This document shows positions 44,243 through 52,690 of a stretch of DNA of 64,000 nucleotides, in pieces. The notes under the pieces were generated by a model. The model worked only from the letters and a program-made list of their open reading frames with translations. It had not been told where the DNA came from and did not search any database. The stretch comes from Scleromatobacter sp964418745 (GTDB lineage Bacteria > Pseudomonadota > Gammaproteobacteria > Burkholderiales > Burkholderiaceae_C), in the NCBI GenBank assembly GCA_964418745.1, contig CAYQMX010000008.1, positions 124,001 to 188,000 on the forward strand. Reading direction: 5' to 3'. The translations under genes and the position numbers were made by a program. Position 1 is the stretch's first letter, and every line of letters starts with the position of its first letter.

Positions 44243-45973
44243 ATGCGATGGAATCCATTCAGGCGCGCCGATTCCGCGGACGCCTCCGACTCGAGCTTCG
44301 AAACGACGGTAGTCGATGACGTGGCGGCGGCGCGCATGGCGGCACAGGCCCAGGAGCCCGAGGGCGTCGTGGCGCCCCCCCCGGCGCCGGTGCTGCCCGG
44401 CATCGGCACCGGCATCGAGAGCGAGAGCATCGGCCACGTCGGCCGCTACGCGCTCAAGACCATCCTGGGCAAGGGCGGGCTGGGCACGGTCTACGCCGCG
44501 TGGGATCCGCTGCTGTCGCGCACCGTGGCGCTCAAGACCCTGCACATCGACGCCGACCCGGCCGCCCGCGAGGCGCTGGACGCGCTGTTCCTGAACGAGG
44601 CGCGCGCGGCCGCGGGCCTGTCGCACCCCCACATCGTCACGGTGTTCGACGCCGGCCCGTCCGACACCGGCGTCTACATCGCCATGGAACGGCTGCAGGG
44701 CCAGGACCTGCGCCACCTGCTGCTGCAGGGCGTGCGCCCGGGCCCGATCGAGGCCGCCCAGGTGGTGCGCCGCGTGGCCGACGCGCTGGCCTATGCGCAC
44801 CGCAAGGGCGTGGTGCATTGCGACATCAAGCCGGCCAACATCTTCATGACCGGCCGCATGCACCCGAAGGTGCTCGACTTCGGCATCGCGCGCGTCGCCC
44901 ATCGCGACGTGCCGGCGCTCGAGGGCGTCATCGCCGGCTCGCCGTACTACCTCGCGCCGGAACAGCTCGATGGCCGCTCGGTCGATCGGCGCAGCGACGT
45001 CTATTCGCTGGGCGTCGTCCTCTACGAGCTGCTGGTGGGCAAGAAGCCGTTCGAGGGCAGTTCGCTCGAGGAGATCACCGCCGCGGTCAAGGCGGGCGAG
45101 GTCGTGCCGGCGCACCGCGTCTCGCCCAAGATCCCGCTGGGGCTGTCGGTGATCGCCGGCCGCGCCATGGCGCGCGATCCCGACCAGCGCTATCCGTCGG
45201 CGCGCCACCTGTCGATGGAACTGCGCCACTGGGTCGATTCGGCCGAGGCGCGCGCGCTGCGCAACGAGGCCCGCGGCACGCCCGCCGAGCCACCGCGCAG
45301 CCGCAGGATCGCCCGCTTCGCGCTGCCGGTGGCCGCCGTCGCCCTCCTCGTCGCCGGCGGCGCCCTGGCCTGGATGAAGTTCGCCGCCCCGTCGCCCGAG
45401 GTCGTCGCCGCGGTGCCGGCGCCGGCCGCGCACGTGTCCGCGCCGGTCGCCGCCGTCGCGCCGTCGGCCGTCGTCCCGCCCCCCGTCGCCATCGCGCCGG
45501 CCGCGGCGGCCGCGGAAGAGGCCGCGGCGGCGTCCGCAGCAGGGGCGGCCACGGCCGCCAGCGCCGCGCCGACGCCGGAGCCCGTCGCCGCGCCGGTCGC
45601 CACCGCGCCGACGGCCGCCCCGCCCGCACCTGCACCCGCCGACACGGCCGCGGCCAAGGCCGCCGAGCGCGCGATCGTCAGCAAGACCGAAGCCGCGCGC
45701 CGCCGCAAGGCGATGGCCGTGGCCACCGTCACCGAGGGCGCGCCGACATCGGCCGTGCTCGCCGAGGGCGTCGTCCAGCTGGCTGTCAGCCCCTGGGGCC
45801 AGGTCGAGGTCGACGGCAAGCCCATGGGCACCTCGCCGCCGCTGACCCGCTTGACGCTGGCCTCCGGCAATCACACCATCACGGTGCGCAACACCGATTT
45901 CCCGGCCTACACGACGACGCTGACCATCGACGGCGAGAGCCCGGTCACGCTGCGCCACCGCTTCGGCCCCTGA
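44243..45973 (+). CDS. Membrane Ser/Thr protein kinase with PEGA domain
   Basis: 576 residues. Kinase domain at about 75-335: GKGGLGTVYAAWD loop, VALKTL Lys, HCDIKPANIF catalytic loop (Cys replaces the usual Arg of HRD), DFGIARVA, SPYYLAPEQL. One membrane helix near 355-375 (LPVAAVALLVAGGALAW). Then an Ala/Pro-rich periplasmic linker (about 135 residues) and a C-terminal PEGA-type domain (GQVEVDGKPMGTSPPL). TAACTT ends 6 nt before ATG. The TssQ-like lipoprotein follows, and T6SS clusters of related bacteria carry such kinases. Confidence 0.9.
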   Translation: MRWNPFRRADSADASDSSFETTVVDDVAAARMAAQAQEPEGVVAPPPAPVLPGIGTGIESESIGHVGRYALKTILGKGGLGTVYAAWDPLLSRTVALKTLHIDADPAAREALDALFLNEARAAAGLSHPHIVTVFDAGPSDTGVYIAMERLQGQDLRHLLLQGVRPGPIEAAQVVRRVADALAYAHRKGVVHCDIKPANIFMTGRMHPKVLDFGIARVAHRDVPALEGVIAGSPYYLAPEQLDGRSVDRRSDVYSLGVVLYELLVGKKPFEGSSLEEITAAVKAGEVVPAHRVSPKIPLGLSVIAGRAMARDPDQRYPSARHLSMELRHWVDSAEARALRNEARGTPAEPPRSRRIARFALPVAAVALLVAGGALAWMKFAAPSPEVVAAVPAPAAHVSAPVAAVAPSAVVPPPVAIAPAAAAAEEAAAASAAGAATAASAAPTPEPVAAPVATAPTAAPPAPAPADTAAAKAAERAIVSKTEAARRRKAMAVATVTEGAPTSAVLAEGVVQLAVSPWGQVEVDGKPMGTSPPLTRLTLASGNHTITVRNTDFPAYTTTLTIDGESPVTLRHRFGP

Positions 45974-45991
45974 ATCCACTCCCCCACCGCC

Positions 45992-46423
45992 GTGACCACC
46001 TCGACCTCGTCGCCCCGCACGTCCCCCGTTGTCCGCCTCGCGCAGGCGTTCGCCGCACTGGTGGTGGTCGCCACCCTGGCGGCCTGCGAGACGCCGCCGC
46101 CGCAGGCGCCGCTGGGCCTGACCGACCTGACCGAACGCCCGGCCGAGCGCGCGCTGATGGGCGCGATGCGCGCCTACGACGACGCCGACTACCCGGCGGT
46201 CGAACGCCAGGCCAACGAGGCGATGAAGCTGGGCCTGCGCAGCGCCCGCGACGTCGCCACCGCACACAAGCTGCGCGCCTTCGTCTACTGCACCAGCAAC
46301 CGGCTCGCCGCCTGCGAGGCCGAATTCCGCGCCGCGCGCACGGCCGATCCGGCCTTCGTGCTGAGCCACGCGGAAGCCGGCCACCCCGTCTGGGGACCCG
46401 TCTACCTGAAATCGCGCCAATAG
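45992..46423 (+). CDS. TssQ-like T6SS-associated lipoprotein
   Basis: 143 residues from GTG 45992 (no good alternative). The signal ends LAAC, a correct lipobox. The mature part has a TPR-like helical core (RALMGAMRAYDDADYPAVER ... AHKLRAFVYCTSNRLAACEA) and ends EAGHPVWGPVYLK. This matches the small TssQ family found with type VI secretion genes in Burkholderiales. No other T6SS gene is here, so the association rests on family and the neighbouring kinase. Confidence 0.65.
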   Translation: MTTSTSSPRTSPVVRLAQAFAALVVVATLAACETPPPQAPLGLTDLTERPAERALMGAMRAYDDADYPAVERQANEAMKLGLRSARDVATAHKLRAFVYCTSNRLAACEAEFRAARTADPAFVLSHAEAGHPVWGPVYLKSRQ

Positions 46424-46441
46424 GTCGAGGCGCTGCCCAAC

Positions 46442-46500
46442 CCGGTTCCGGCGCCGCCGCCGGCAGCTTCGCCTGGAGTTCAGGGGAGCGCCGGAACCGG
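46442..46500. repeat. Long inverted repeat downstream of TssQ-like gene
   Basis: CCGGTTCCGGCGC (46442-46454) and GCGCCGGAACCGG (46488-46500) are perfect 13-bp arms around 33 bases. It could end the kinase-lipoprotein transcript, although there is no T-run. Confidence 0.5.
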
Positions 46501-46522
46501 CTCAGCCGGGCCGGTCGCGGCC

Positions 46523-46566
46523 GGCCCCCTCGGGGGGGCAGCGAGCGCCGGCGAGCGTGGGGGCGC
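46523..46566. repeat. REP-like intergenic C/G-rich repeat before ybgC
   Basis: GGCCCCCTCGGGGGGGC then AGCGAGCGCCGGCGAGCG and TGGGGGCGC. This pattern is one I associate with dispersed intergenic repeats in Comamonadaceae and relatives. TATGAT (46567-46572) directly follows it, close to the ybgC ATG at 46584. Confidence 0.5.
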
Positions 46567-46583
46567 TATGATCGCGTCGCCCA

Positions 46584-47006
46584 ATGAAATCCGAAGAGAC
46601 CCCCGCCCCGGCCGCGCATTTCCATCACCCCTTGCGGGTGTACTGGGAAGACACCGACGCCGGCGGCATCGTGTTCTACGCCAACTACCTGAAGTTCTTC
46701 GAGCGCGCCCGCACGGAATGGCTGCGTGCGCTCGGCCACAGCCAGCAGGAGATGGTGGACACCACCGGCTGCATGTTCGTCGTGCAGGACACCCACGTGC
46801 GCTACCTCCGGCCGGCGCGGCTGGACGACTGGCTCGTGATCACGGTCGACGTCACCGAACGCGGCAAGGCCAGCCTGCGCATCTCCCAGCAGGCCTGGTG
46901 CGGCGACCGCCTGCTCGCCGAAGGCGAGATCCGCATCGGCTGCGTCGAGCGCGCCACCATGAAACCCCACCGCATCCCCGGCCCCATCCTCGAGGCGATT
47001 GAATGA
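46584..47006 (+). CDS. ybgC: Tol-Pal system acyl-CoA thioesterase YbgC
   Basis: 140 residues, hot-dog fold. The YWEDTDAGGIVFYANYLKFFERART segment with catalytic Asp is typical for YbgC, and the rest includes VQDTHVRYLRPARLDDWL. It hydrolyses short-chain acyl-CoA/ACP thioesters and is encoded at the head of tol operons. The last bases overlap tolQ (ATGA). Confidence 0.94.
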   Translation: MKSEETPAPAAHFHHPLRVYWEDTDAGGIVFYANYLKFFERARTEWLRALGHSQQEMVDTTGCMFVVQDTHVRYLRPARLDDWLVITVDVTERGKASLRISQQAWCGDRLLAEGEIRIGCVERATMKPHRIPGPILEAIE

Positions 47007-47695
47007 ACCAGGATCTCTCCATCATCGAACTGGTGCTGCACGCCAGCATCGTCGTCAAGATCGTCATCGCCGGCCTGCTGCTGATGTCGCTGTTCAGCTG
47101 GGGGCTGATCTTCTCCAAGCTCGGCTCGCTGGGCAAGATCAAGCGCCGCAACGAGGCCTTCGAGCAGGACTTCTGGTCCGGCAAGAGCCTGACCGACCTC
47201 TACAACCAGGCCTCCAGCCAGGCCGACACCGGCCCGCTGGAGCGCCTGTTCTCGAGCGGCATGCGCGAGTTCATGAAGCTGCGCGACCGTCGCCTGGACA
47301 CCGCCACGCAGCTCGATGGCGCGCGCCGCGCGATGAAGGCCAGCCTGCAGCGCGAGCTCGACGCGATCGAGGGCAACCTGGGCTTCCTGGCCTCGGTGGG
47401 CTCGGTCAGCCCCTACGTGGGCCTGTTCGGCACCGTGTGGGGCATCATGAACGCCTTCGTCGGCCTGTCCAACCTGACGCAGGTGACCCTGGCCACGGTG
47501 GCGCCGGGCATCGCCGAGGCGCTGGTGGCCACCGCCATCGGCCTGTTCTCCGCCATCCCGGCCGTGGTCGCCTACAACCGCTTCGCCCGCGACATCGACC
47601 GCATCGCGACCTCGCTGGACAGCTTCAGCGACGAGTTCTCCAACATCCTGCAGCGCAACGCCACCACGCCCCAGGGCGCGGCCGGCGCGCGCTGA
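47003..47695 (+). CDS. tolQ: TolQ
   Basis: 230 residues. Three membrane helices; the central ones carry GLFGTVWGIMNAF and TAIGLFSAIPAVVAYN, as in TolQ/ExbB. It forms the proton channel that, with TolR, energises TolA for outer-membrane constriction. Confidence 0.94.
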   Translation: MNQDLSIIELVLHASIVVKIVIAGLLLMSLFSWGLIFSKLGSLGKIKRRNEAFEQDFWSGKSLTDLYNQASSQADTGPLERLFSSGMREFMKLRDRRLDTATQLDGARRAMKASLQRELDAIEGNLGFLASVGSVSPYVGLFGTVWGIMNAFVGLSNLTQVTLATVAPGIAEALVATAIGLFSAIPAVVAYNRFARDIDRIATSLDSFSDEFSNILQRNATTPQGAAGAR

Positions 47696-47702
47696 GCCCG
47701 CG

Positions 47703-48125
<423 letters not shown>

Positions 48126-48136
48126 ACAACCCCGGC

Positions 48137-48904
48137 ATGAGCAGCGTTCTCGGTCCGCGCCCCGACGACCGTCCTCCGCAGCACGAGGACTGGAGCACCG
48201 GCGTCACGATCTCGATCGTGGCGCACGCGTCGCTGATCGGCGCGCTGGTGTGGGGGCTGCACTGGCGCAGTTCGCCCGAGGTGGTGACCGCGGCGGCCGA
48301 GCTGTGGTCGGCCGTGCCCGAGGCCGCGGCGCCGCCGCCGGTCGAGGCGCCGCCGCCGCCGCCGCCGGTGGTGGAGGCGCCGCCGCCCGTCGAGGCGCCG
48401 AAGCCGCCGGACATCGTCGTCGAACAGGTCAAGGAAAAGAAGCCGCCGAAGCCGGCTCCTCCGCCACCGAAGCCGGCCCCGCCGCCGCCCAAGCCCGCGC
48501 CGCCTCCGCCGCCGCCCAAGGACAAGCTGGACGCCAAGGCGCTGCAGAAGCTGCACGACGAGAACCTGAAGCGGATGATGGGCCAGATGGACGCGCCGGC
48601 CAACGCCACCGGCACGGCGGCGCACGACTCCGGCCCGTCGCCCAGCTACGCGGGTCGCATCATCGCGCGGCTGCGCCCCAACGTGACGCTCACCGAGACC
48701 GTGCCCGGCAATCCGGCGGTGGAGGTCGAGATCCGCTGCGCGCCCGACGGCACGATCATCGGCCGCCGCATCACGCGCTCGAGCGGATCGAAGACCTGGG
48801 ACGACGCGGTGATCAAGGCGATCGACAAGACCGGCACGCTGCCGCGCGACACCAACGGCAAGGCGCTGGACACGATCCCGATCATCTGGCGTCCCCAGGA
48901 CTGA
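48137..48904 (+). CDS. tolA: TolA (short form)
   Basis: 255 residues. Membrane anchor near 20-36 (ISIVAHASLIGALVWGL), a Pro-rich linker (PPPPPVVEAPPPVEAPKPPD and AKPAPPPP-type repeats) instead of the usual long Ala/Lys helix, a short helical part (KLDAKALQKLHDENLKRM), and a TolA/TonB-type C-terminal domain (YAGRIIARLRPNV ... IPIIWRP). The next expected genes, tolB and pal, are not present here. Confidence 0.85.
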   Translation: MSSVLGPRPDDRPPQHEDWSTGVTISIVAHASLIGALVWGLHWRSSPEVVTAAAELWSAVPEAAAPPPVEAPPPPPPVVEAPPPVEAPKPPDIVVEQVKEKKPPKPAPPPPKPAPPPPKPAPPPPPPKDKLDAKALQKLHDENLKRMMGQMDAPANATGTAAHDSGPSPSYAGRIIARLRPNVTLTETVPGNPAVEVEIRCAPDGTIIGRRITRSSGSKTWDDAVIKAIDKTGTLPRDTNGKALDTIPIIWRPQD

Positions 48905-48933
48905 CGACGCGGCGTGACGCCGCGCGGCGGGGG

Positions 48934-49209
48934 CTACTTGCCGCCGGCCGCCTTCACTTCCTCGGCGGTCTTGCCGCCCAGCTCCTTGCAGGTGCCCTTG
49001 GCGACGTACTTCCAGTCGTCGGCGGCGTTGTCCTTGCTGGCCTGGCCCGCGCACGAGTGCGTGCCGGTGGCGGTTGCACAGTCGTTCTGGCCGGCCTTGG
49101 CGACGCCGAAGCATTTCTCCTGGGCCGGCTTGTCGGCGGCCTGGGCCTGGCCCAGCGCGAGGGCCAGCACGGAGGCCAGGGTGGACGAGGCGATGACACG
49201 CTTGTTCAT
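48934..49209 (-). CDS. Bufferin-type (DUF2282) small periplasmic peptide, BufA1-like
   Basis: 91 residues. Signal peptide at 1-24 (LGQAQA). The mature ~67 residues contain exactly four Cys in the family spacing: KCFGVAKAGQNDC, HSCAGQ, GTCKELGGKT. The family members are precursors of a metal-binding (copper-scavenging) modified peptide; the modifying enzyme (DUF692/MNIO) and its partner are normally adjacent. They are absent here: the neighbours are tolA and a GGDEF-EAL gene. Thus an orphan precursor. AAAGGAG sits upstream of the ATG. Confidence 0.85.
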   Translation of the reverse strand: MNKRVIASSTLASVLALALGQAQAADKPAQEKCFGVAKAGQNDCATATGTHSCAGQASKDNAADDWKYVAKGTCKELGGKTAEEVKAAGGK

Positions 49210-49421
49210 GGGCGGGCTCCTTTCGAATGGGAGCGGCGATTATCCCGCCGCCGCCGGATCCGGGATGCTAAGACCGGCGAGGCGGGCCCGCCTTGCGCCA
49301 CGTCATGCCGGTGCGCGACGAGGTCTCCCGACAACGGCATGGTTGCGGCGCCGCCGGGCTGCTCGCACAATGGACAGCTCACGACTCTCGTCGCCCAGAG
49401 TCGCAGCCAGGGAGTTCGAGC

Positions 49422-51659
49422 TTGCCCCGAATCCCCGCCGAACCGGCGGATCCACTCGACGCGCCACCCGCGCTCGATACCTTCTGGGGTATCGACATCG
49501 CCGCGGTCTGGCTGGACGACCAGGCGTGCATCGCGCACGCCAGCGCACCGTTCGCGGGCTGGTTCGGCGCCGATGCCGCCACGCTGCTCGGGCGCCCGCT
49601 GCCCGACCTGCTCCAGGGCCTGACGCCCGAGGTGCTGGACGCCCTGCGCAACGGCGTCCCGGGCGGCGTCGCCCCGCCGCGGCTGACCGTGACGGGCGCC
49701 GATGGCCACGCCCGCACCCTCGAGGCGCGCGCCCGCGCCGTCACGCACCGGGGCCGCGTGCTGCTCGCGTTGCTGCTCGTGCCGATCGACGACCGCGTCG
49801 AGGCCGAGGCCATCGAGAGCCTGCAGCACGAGGTGCTCGAATCCATCGCGCTCGGCCGGCCGCTGCGCTCGGTGCTGGACCTGCTGTGCCGGCGCGCGGA
49901 GACGCTGGCCCCTGAACTCGCCTGCTCGGTGCTGCTGATCACCAAGGACGGCACCCTCAATCCCGTCGCCGGCCCCAGCCTGCCCCCCGCCTACGTGGAC
50001 GCGCTGCAGGGCGTGGCGATCGGTCCGAGCGTGGGCTCGTGCGGCACCGCGGCCTGGCGGCGCGAGCCGGTGGAGGTGACCGACCTCGCCACCGATCCGC
50101 TGTGGGCCGACTACCGCGGCCTGCTGCCGTTGCTGGGCATGGCAGCCTGCTGGTCCTCGCCCATCGTCGCCGTCAACGGCGACGTGGTGGCCACCTTCGC
50201 GCTGTACTACCGCACGCCCGGCGCAGCGCCGCCGTTCCACCGCCGCATGGTCGAGGCCTGCGTGCCGCTGTGCCGCGTCGCGCTGCAGCACGAGGCCAAC
50301 CGCAGCGAGATCGAACGCCTGGCCTACTTCGACCCGCTCACCGGCCTGCCCAACCGGCGCCTGTTCAGCGACCGCGCGCGCCAGACGCTGCAGATGGCGA
50401 TGCGGGCGCAGTCGACCGGCGCGCTGCTGCTGCTCGACATCGACCGCTTCAAGACCACCAACGACTCGCTGGGCCACAGCGCCGGCGACGAGCTGCTGCG
50501 CGAGACGGCGCGGCGGCTGCAGGCCGAAGTGGGTGAAGGCGCCACCGTCGCGCGACTGGGCGGCGACGAATTCGCGGCCCTGCTGCCGCACTGCAGCCCG
50601 GTCGAGGCGATGCATGCGGCCGAGCACGTGCGCCTGGCGCTGGCCGCGCCGCTGCGCCTGGCGGGCCTGCAGATCGAGGTCTCCGCCAGCGTCGGCATCG
50701 CGCTGTTCCCGCAGGACGGCGTCGAGCTGGAGCCGCTGGTCAAGAACGCCGAGATGGCCATGTACGAGGCCAAGCGCGCCGGCCGCGGCGCGTCGCGCTT
50801 CTTCACCAGCGTGATGAACGACGTCGTCGCGCAGCGCATGCAGCTGGAGAGCGCGCTGCGCCAGGCGCTGGCGGCGGGCAGCCTGGCGCTGCACTACCAG
50901 CCCAAGATGCAGCTCGACGGCGGCGGTTGCGCCGGCGTCGAGGCGCTGGTGCGCTGGCACGATCCGGTGCTGGGCATGGTGCCGCCCGACCGCTTCATCG
51001 CCGTCGCCGAGGAATGCGGGCTGATCGGCGCGATCGACGCCTGGGTGCTGGAGACGGCCTGCGCCCAGCTGGCGGCCTGGCAGCGCGACGGCGTGCCGGT
51101 GCCCAGCGTCTCGGTCAACGTGTCGCCGCTGCGCTTCCATTCGGACGACGTGCCGGCCCACGTGCGGCGCCTGCTGTCGCTGCACGGGCTCAAGCCGAGC
51201 GCGCTGATGCTGGAGGTGACCGAGCGCGTGATGCTCAGCGACGACGAGCGCACGCGCGTGGACCTGCGCACGCTGCACGAGATGGGCGTGCGCCTGTCGG
51301 TGGACGACTTCGGCACCGGCTATTCCAGCCTGGGCTACCTGAAGCGGCTGCCGGTCAGCGAGCTCAAGCTGGACAAGAGCTTCGTCAGCGACCTCGAGCA
51401 CGAGGCCAGCGACCGCGCGCTCGCCGACGCGGTGATCGGCATCGGGCAGGCGCTGGGGCTGCAGGTGGTGGCCGAAGGCGTCGAGACGCCCGGCCAGCGC
51501 GACTGGCTCGCCCGCGCCGGCTGCGACCTCGCGCAGGGCTTCCTGTTCACGAAGGCCCTGCCGGCGGCCGAGCTGCAGGCCTGGCTCGAAGGCGAGCGCC
51601 GCAACGGCTGGGGGCTGCGGCTGGCCAGCGTCAACGGCGGCGGGCCGCGGGTCGCCTGA
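49422..51659 (+). CDS. PAS-GAF-GGDEF-EAL signalling protein
   Basis: 745 residues from TTG 49422, chosen because AGGGAG lies 7 nt upstream; in-frame ATGs 49293 and 49305 start a low-complexity lead. PAS-like (about 20-110), GAF (about 140-275; HRRMVEACVPLCRVALQHEA), GGDEF (RLGGDEF near 380), EAL (GVEALVRWHD near 506; LDKSFVSDLE; AEGVETPGQRDWLARAGCDL). Both catalytic signatures are intact, so synthesis and breakdown of c-di-GMP are possible. It is cytoplasmic, with no membrane helix. Confidence 0.9.
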   Translation: MPRIPAEPADPLDAPPALDTFWGIDIAAVWLDDQACIAHASAPFAGWFGADAATLLGRPLPDLLQGLTPEVLDALRNGVPGGVAPPRLTVTGADGHARTLEARARAVTHRGRVLLALLLVPIDDRVEAEAIESLQHEVLESIALGRPLRSVLDLLCRRAETLAPELACSVLLITKDGTLNPVAGPSLPPAYVDALQGVAIGPSVGSCGTAAWRREPVEVTDLATDPLWADYRGLLPLLGMAACWSSPIVAVNGDVVATFALYYRTPGAAPPFHRRMVEACVPLCRVALQHEANRSEIERLAYFDPLTGLPNRRLFSDRARQTLQMAMRAQSTGALLLLDIDRFKTTNDSLGHSAGDELLRETARRLQAEVGEGATVARLGGDEFAALLPHCSPVEAMHAAEHVRLALAAPLRLAGLQIEVSASVGIALFPQDGVELEPLVKNAEMAMYEAKRAGRGASRFFTSVMNDVVAQRMQLESALRQALAAGSLALHYQPKMQLDGGGCAGVEALVRWHDPVLGMVPPDRFIAVAEECGLIGAIDAWVLETACAQLAAWQRDGVPVPSVSVNVSPLRFHSDDVPAHVRRLLSLHGLKPSALMLEVTERVMLSDDERTRVDLRTLHEMGVRLSVDDFGTGYSSLGYLKRLPVSELKLDKSFVSDLEHEASDRALADAVIGIGQALGLQVVAEGVETPGQRDWLARAGCDLAQGFLFTKALPAAELQAWLEGERRNGWGLRLASVNGGGPRVA

Positions 51660-51728
51660 ACGGGCCGCCCGTCGAGTGGGCGATACTCGCGCTGCGCCGC
51701 CCCCGGCGCGCCCCCCTGCCGCCGCGTC

Positions 51729-52313
51729 ATGTCGAACGATTTTGCCCGCCAGCTCGAGAAGCTCCAGCCACAGCTGCTGCGCTTCGCGCGCACGCAGTTG
51801 CGCAACGAGGCCTGGGCCGAGGACGCCGTCTCCGAGACCGTGGTCGCCGCGCTGGAGAAGCCGCAGTCGTTCGCCGGCCAGTCGCAGTTGAAGACCTGGC
51901 TGGTGGGCATCCTCAAGCACAAGGTGATCGACCAGCTGCGCCGCCACAAGCGCGAGGCCACGATCCTGAATGCCGACGACGACGTCGACCTGGACGACCT
52001 GCTGTTCGCCCCCGATGGCCACTGGCGCGAGATGCCGGCCGACTGGGGCAATCCGGACGACGCGCTGCGCCAGCGCCAGTTCTTCGACGTGATGCAGACC
52101 TGCCTGGACGTGCTGCCGCCGACCCAGGCCCGCGTCTTCATGATGCGGGAATGGCTGGAGCTGTCGTCGGACGAGGTGTGTAAGGAATTGACCATCACCA
52201 CGACGAACCTGTGGGTGCTGCTCCATCGTGCCCGGCTCCGGCTGCGCGAGTGCCTGCAAGCCGGCTGGTTCGATGCACACCCCGCGGCCACTCCGGCCAC
52301 AGCGTCCCGATGA
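51729..52313 (+). CDS. ECF-type RNA polymerase sigma factor
   Basis: 194 residues. Region 2 (LRFARTQLRNEAWAEDAVSETVVAAL) and region 4 (LPPTQARVFMMREWLELSSDEVCKELTITTTNLWVLLHRARLRL) are clear. Its anti-sigma partner gene overlaps the stop codon by ATGA. Target genes are unknown. Resembles the sigma factors of the ECF26-like/ZAS-linked kind common in Burkholderiales. Confidence 0.93.
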   Translation: MSNDFARQLEKLQPQLLRFARTQLRNEAWAEDAVSETVVAALEKPQSFAGQSQLKTWLVGILKHKVIDQLRRHKREATILNADDDVDLDDLLFAPDGHWREMPADWGNPDDALRQRQFFDVMQTCLDVLPPTQARVFMMREWLELSSDEVCKELTITTTNLWVLLHRARLRLRECLQAGWFDAHPAATPATASR

Positions 52314-52528
52314 GCCTATTTGTCCGCAACTGTCGCGAAGTCACCCGCCTCGTCCTCGAACGCGAGAACCGGCCGTTGACGCTCGTCGAGCGCATCGCGG
52401 TGCGCTTCCACCTGCGCATCTGCCTGATGTGCACGCGCTTCACCGGCCAGGTCAGGCTGATGAACCGTGCGATGGCGCAGTGGCAGGCGTACGCCGAGCA
52501 CGACGACCGGGACGACCCGGCGGGCTGA
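52310..52528 (+). CDS. Small zinc-finger anti-sigma factor (ZAS-like)
   Basis: 72 residues. RNCREVTRLVLERENRPL begins the protein and HLRICLMC carries the H-x3-C-x2-C zinc site. No transmembrane helix is present, so this is a soluble, redox- or metal-sensing type. Translation is coupled to the sigma gene by the ATGA overlap. Confidence 0.85.
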   Translation: MSLFVRNCREVTRLVLERENRPLTLVERIAVRFHLRICLMCTRFTGQVRLMNRAMAQWQAYAEHDDRDDPAG

Positions 52529-52690
52529 ACGCCGTCCAGCCGCCGGCGGGCGCTCGCACCGCAGCGCCCTGGCGGAAGGCAGCCCCGTGCGCCGCGCCGA
52601 ACTGCCCCGCGATCGCGCCGCTGTTCGCGGCTTCGGGTCGGCCTCGGCACCCTAGTATCGGACCGCCCTCAGCTGTCGCTGGGGAAGTGG

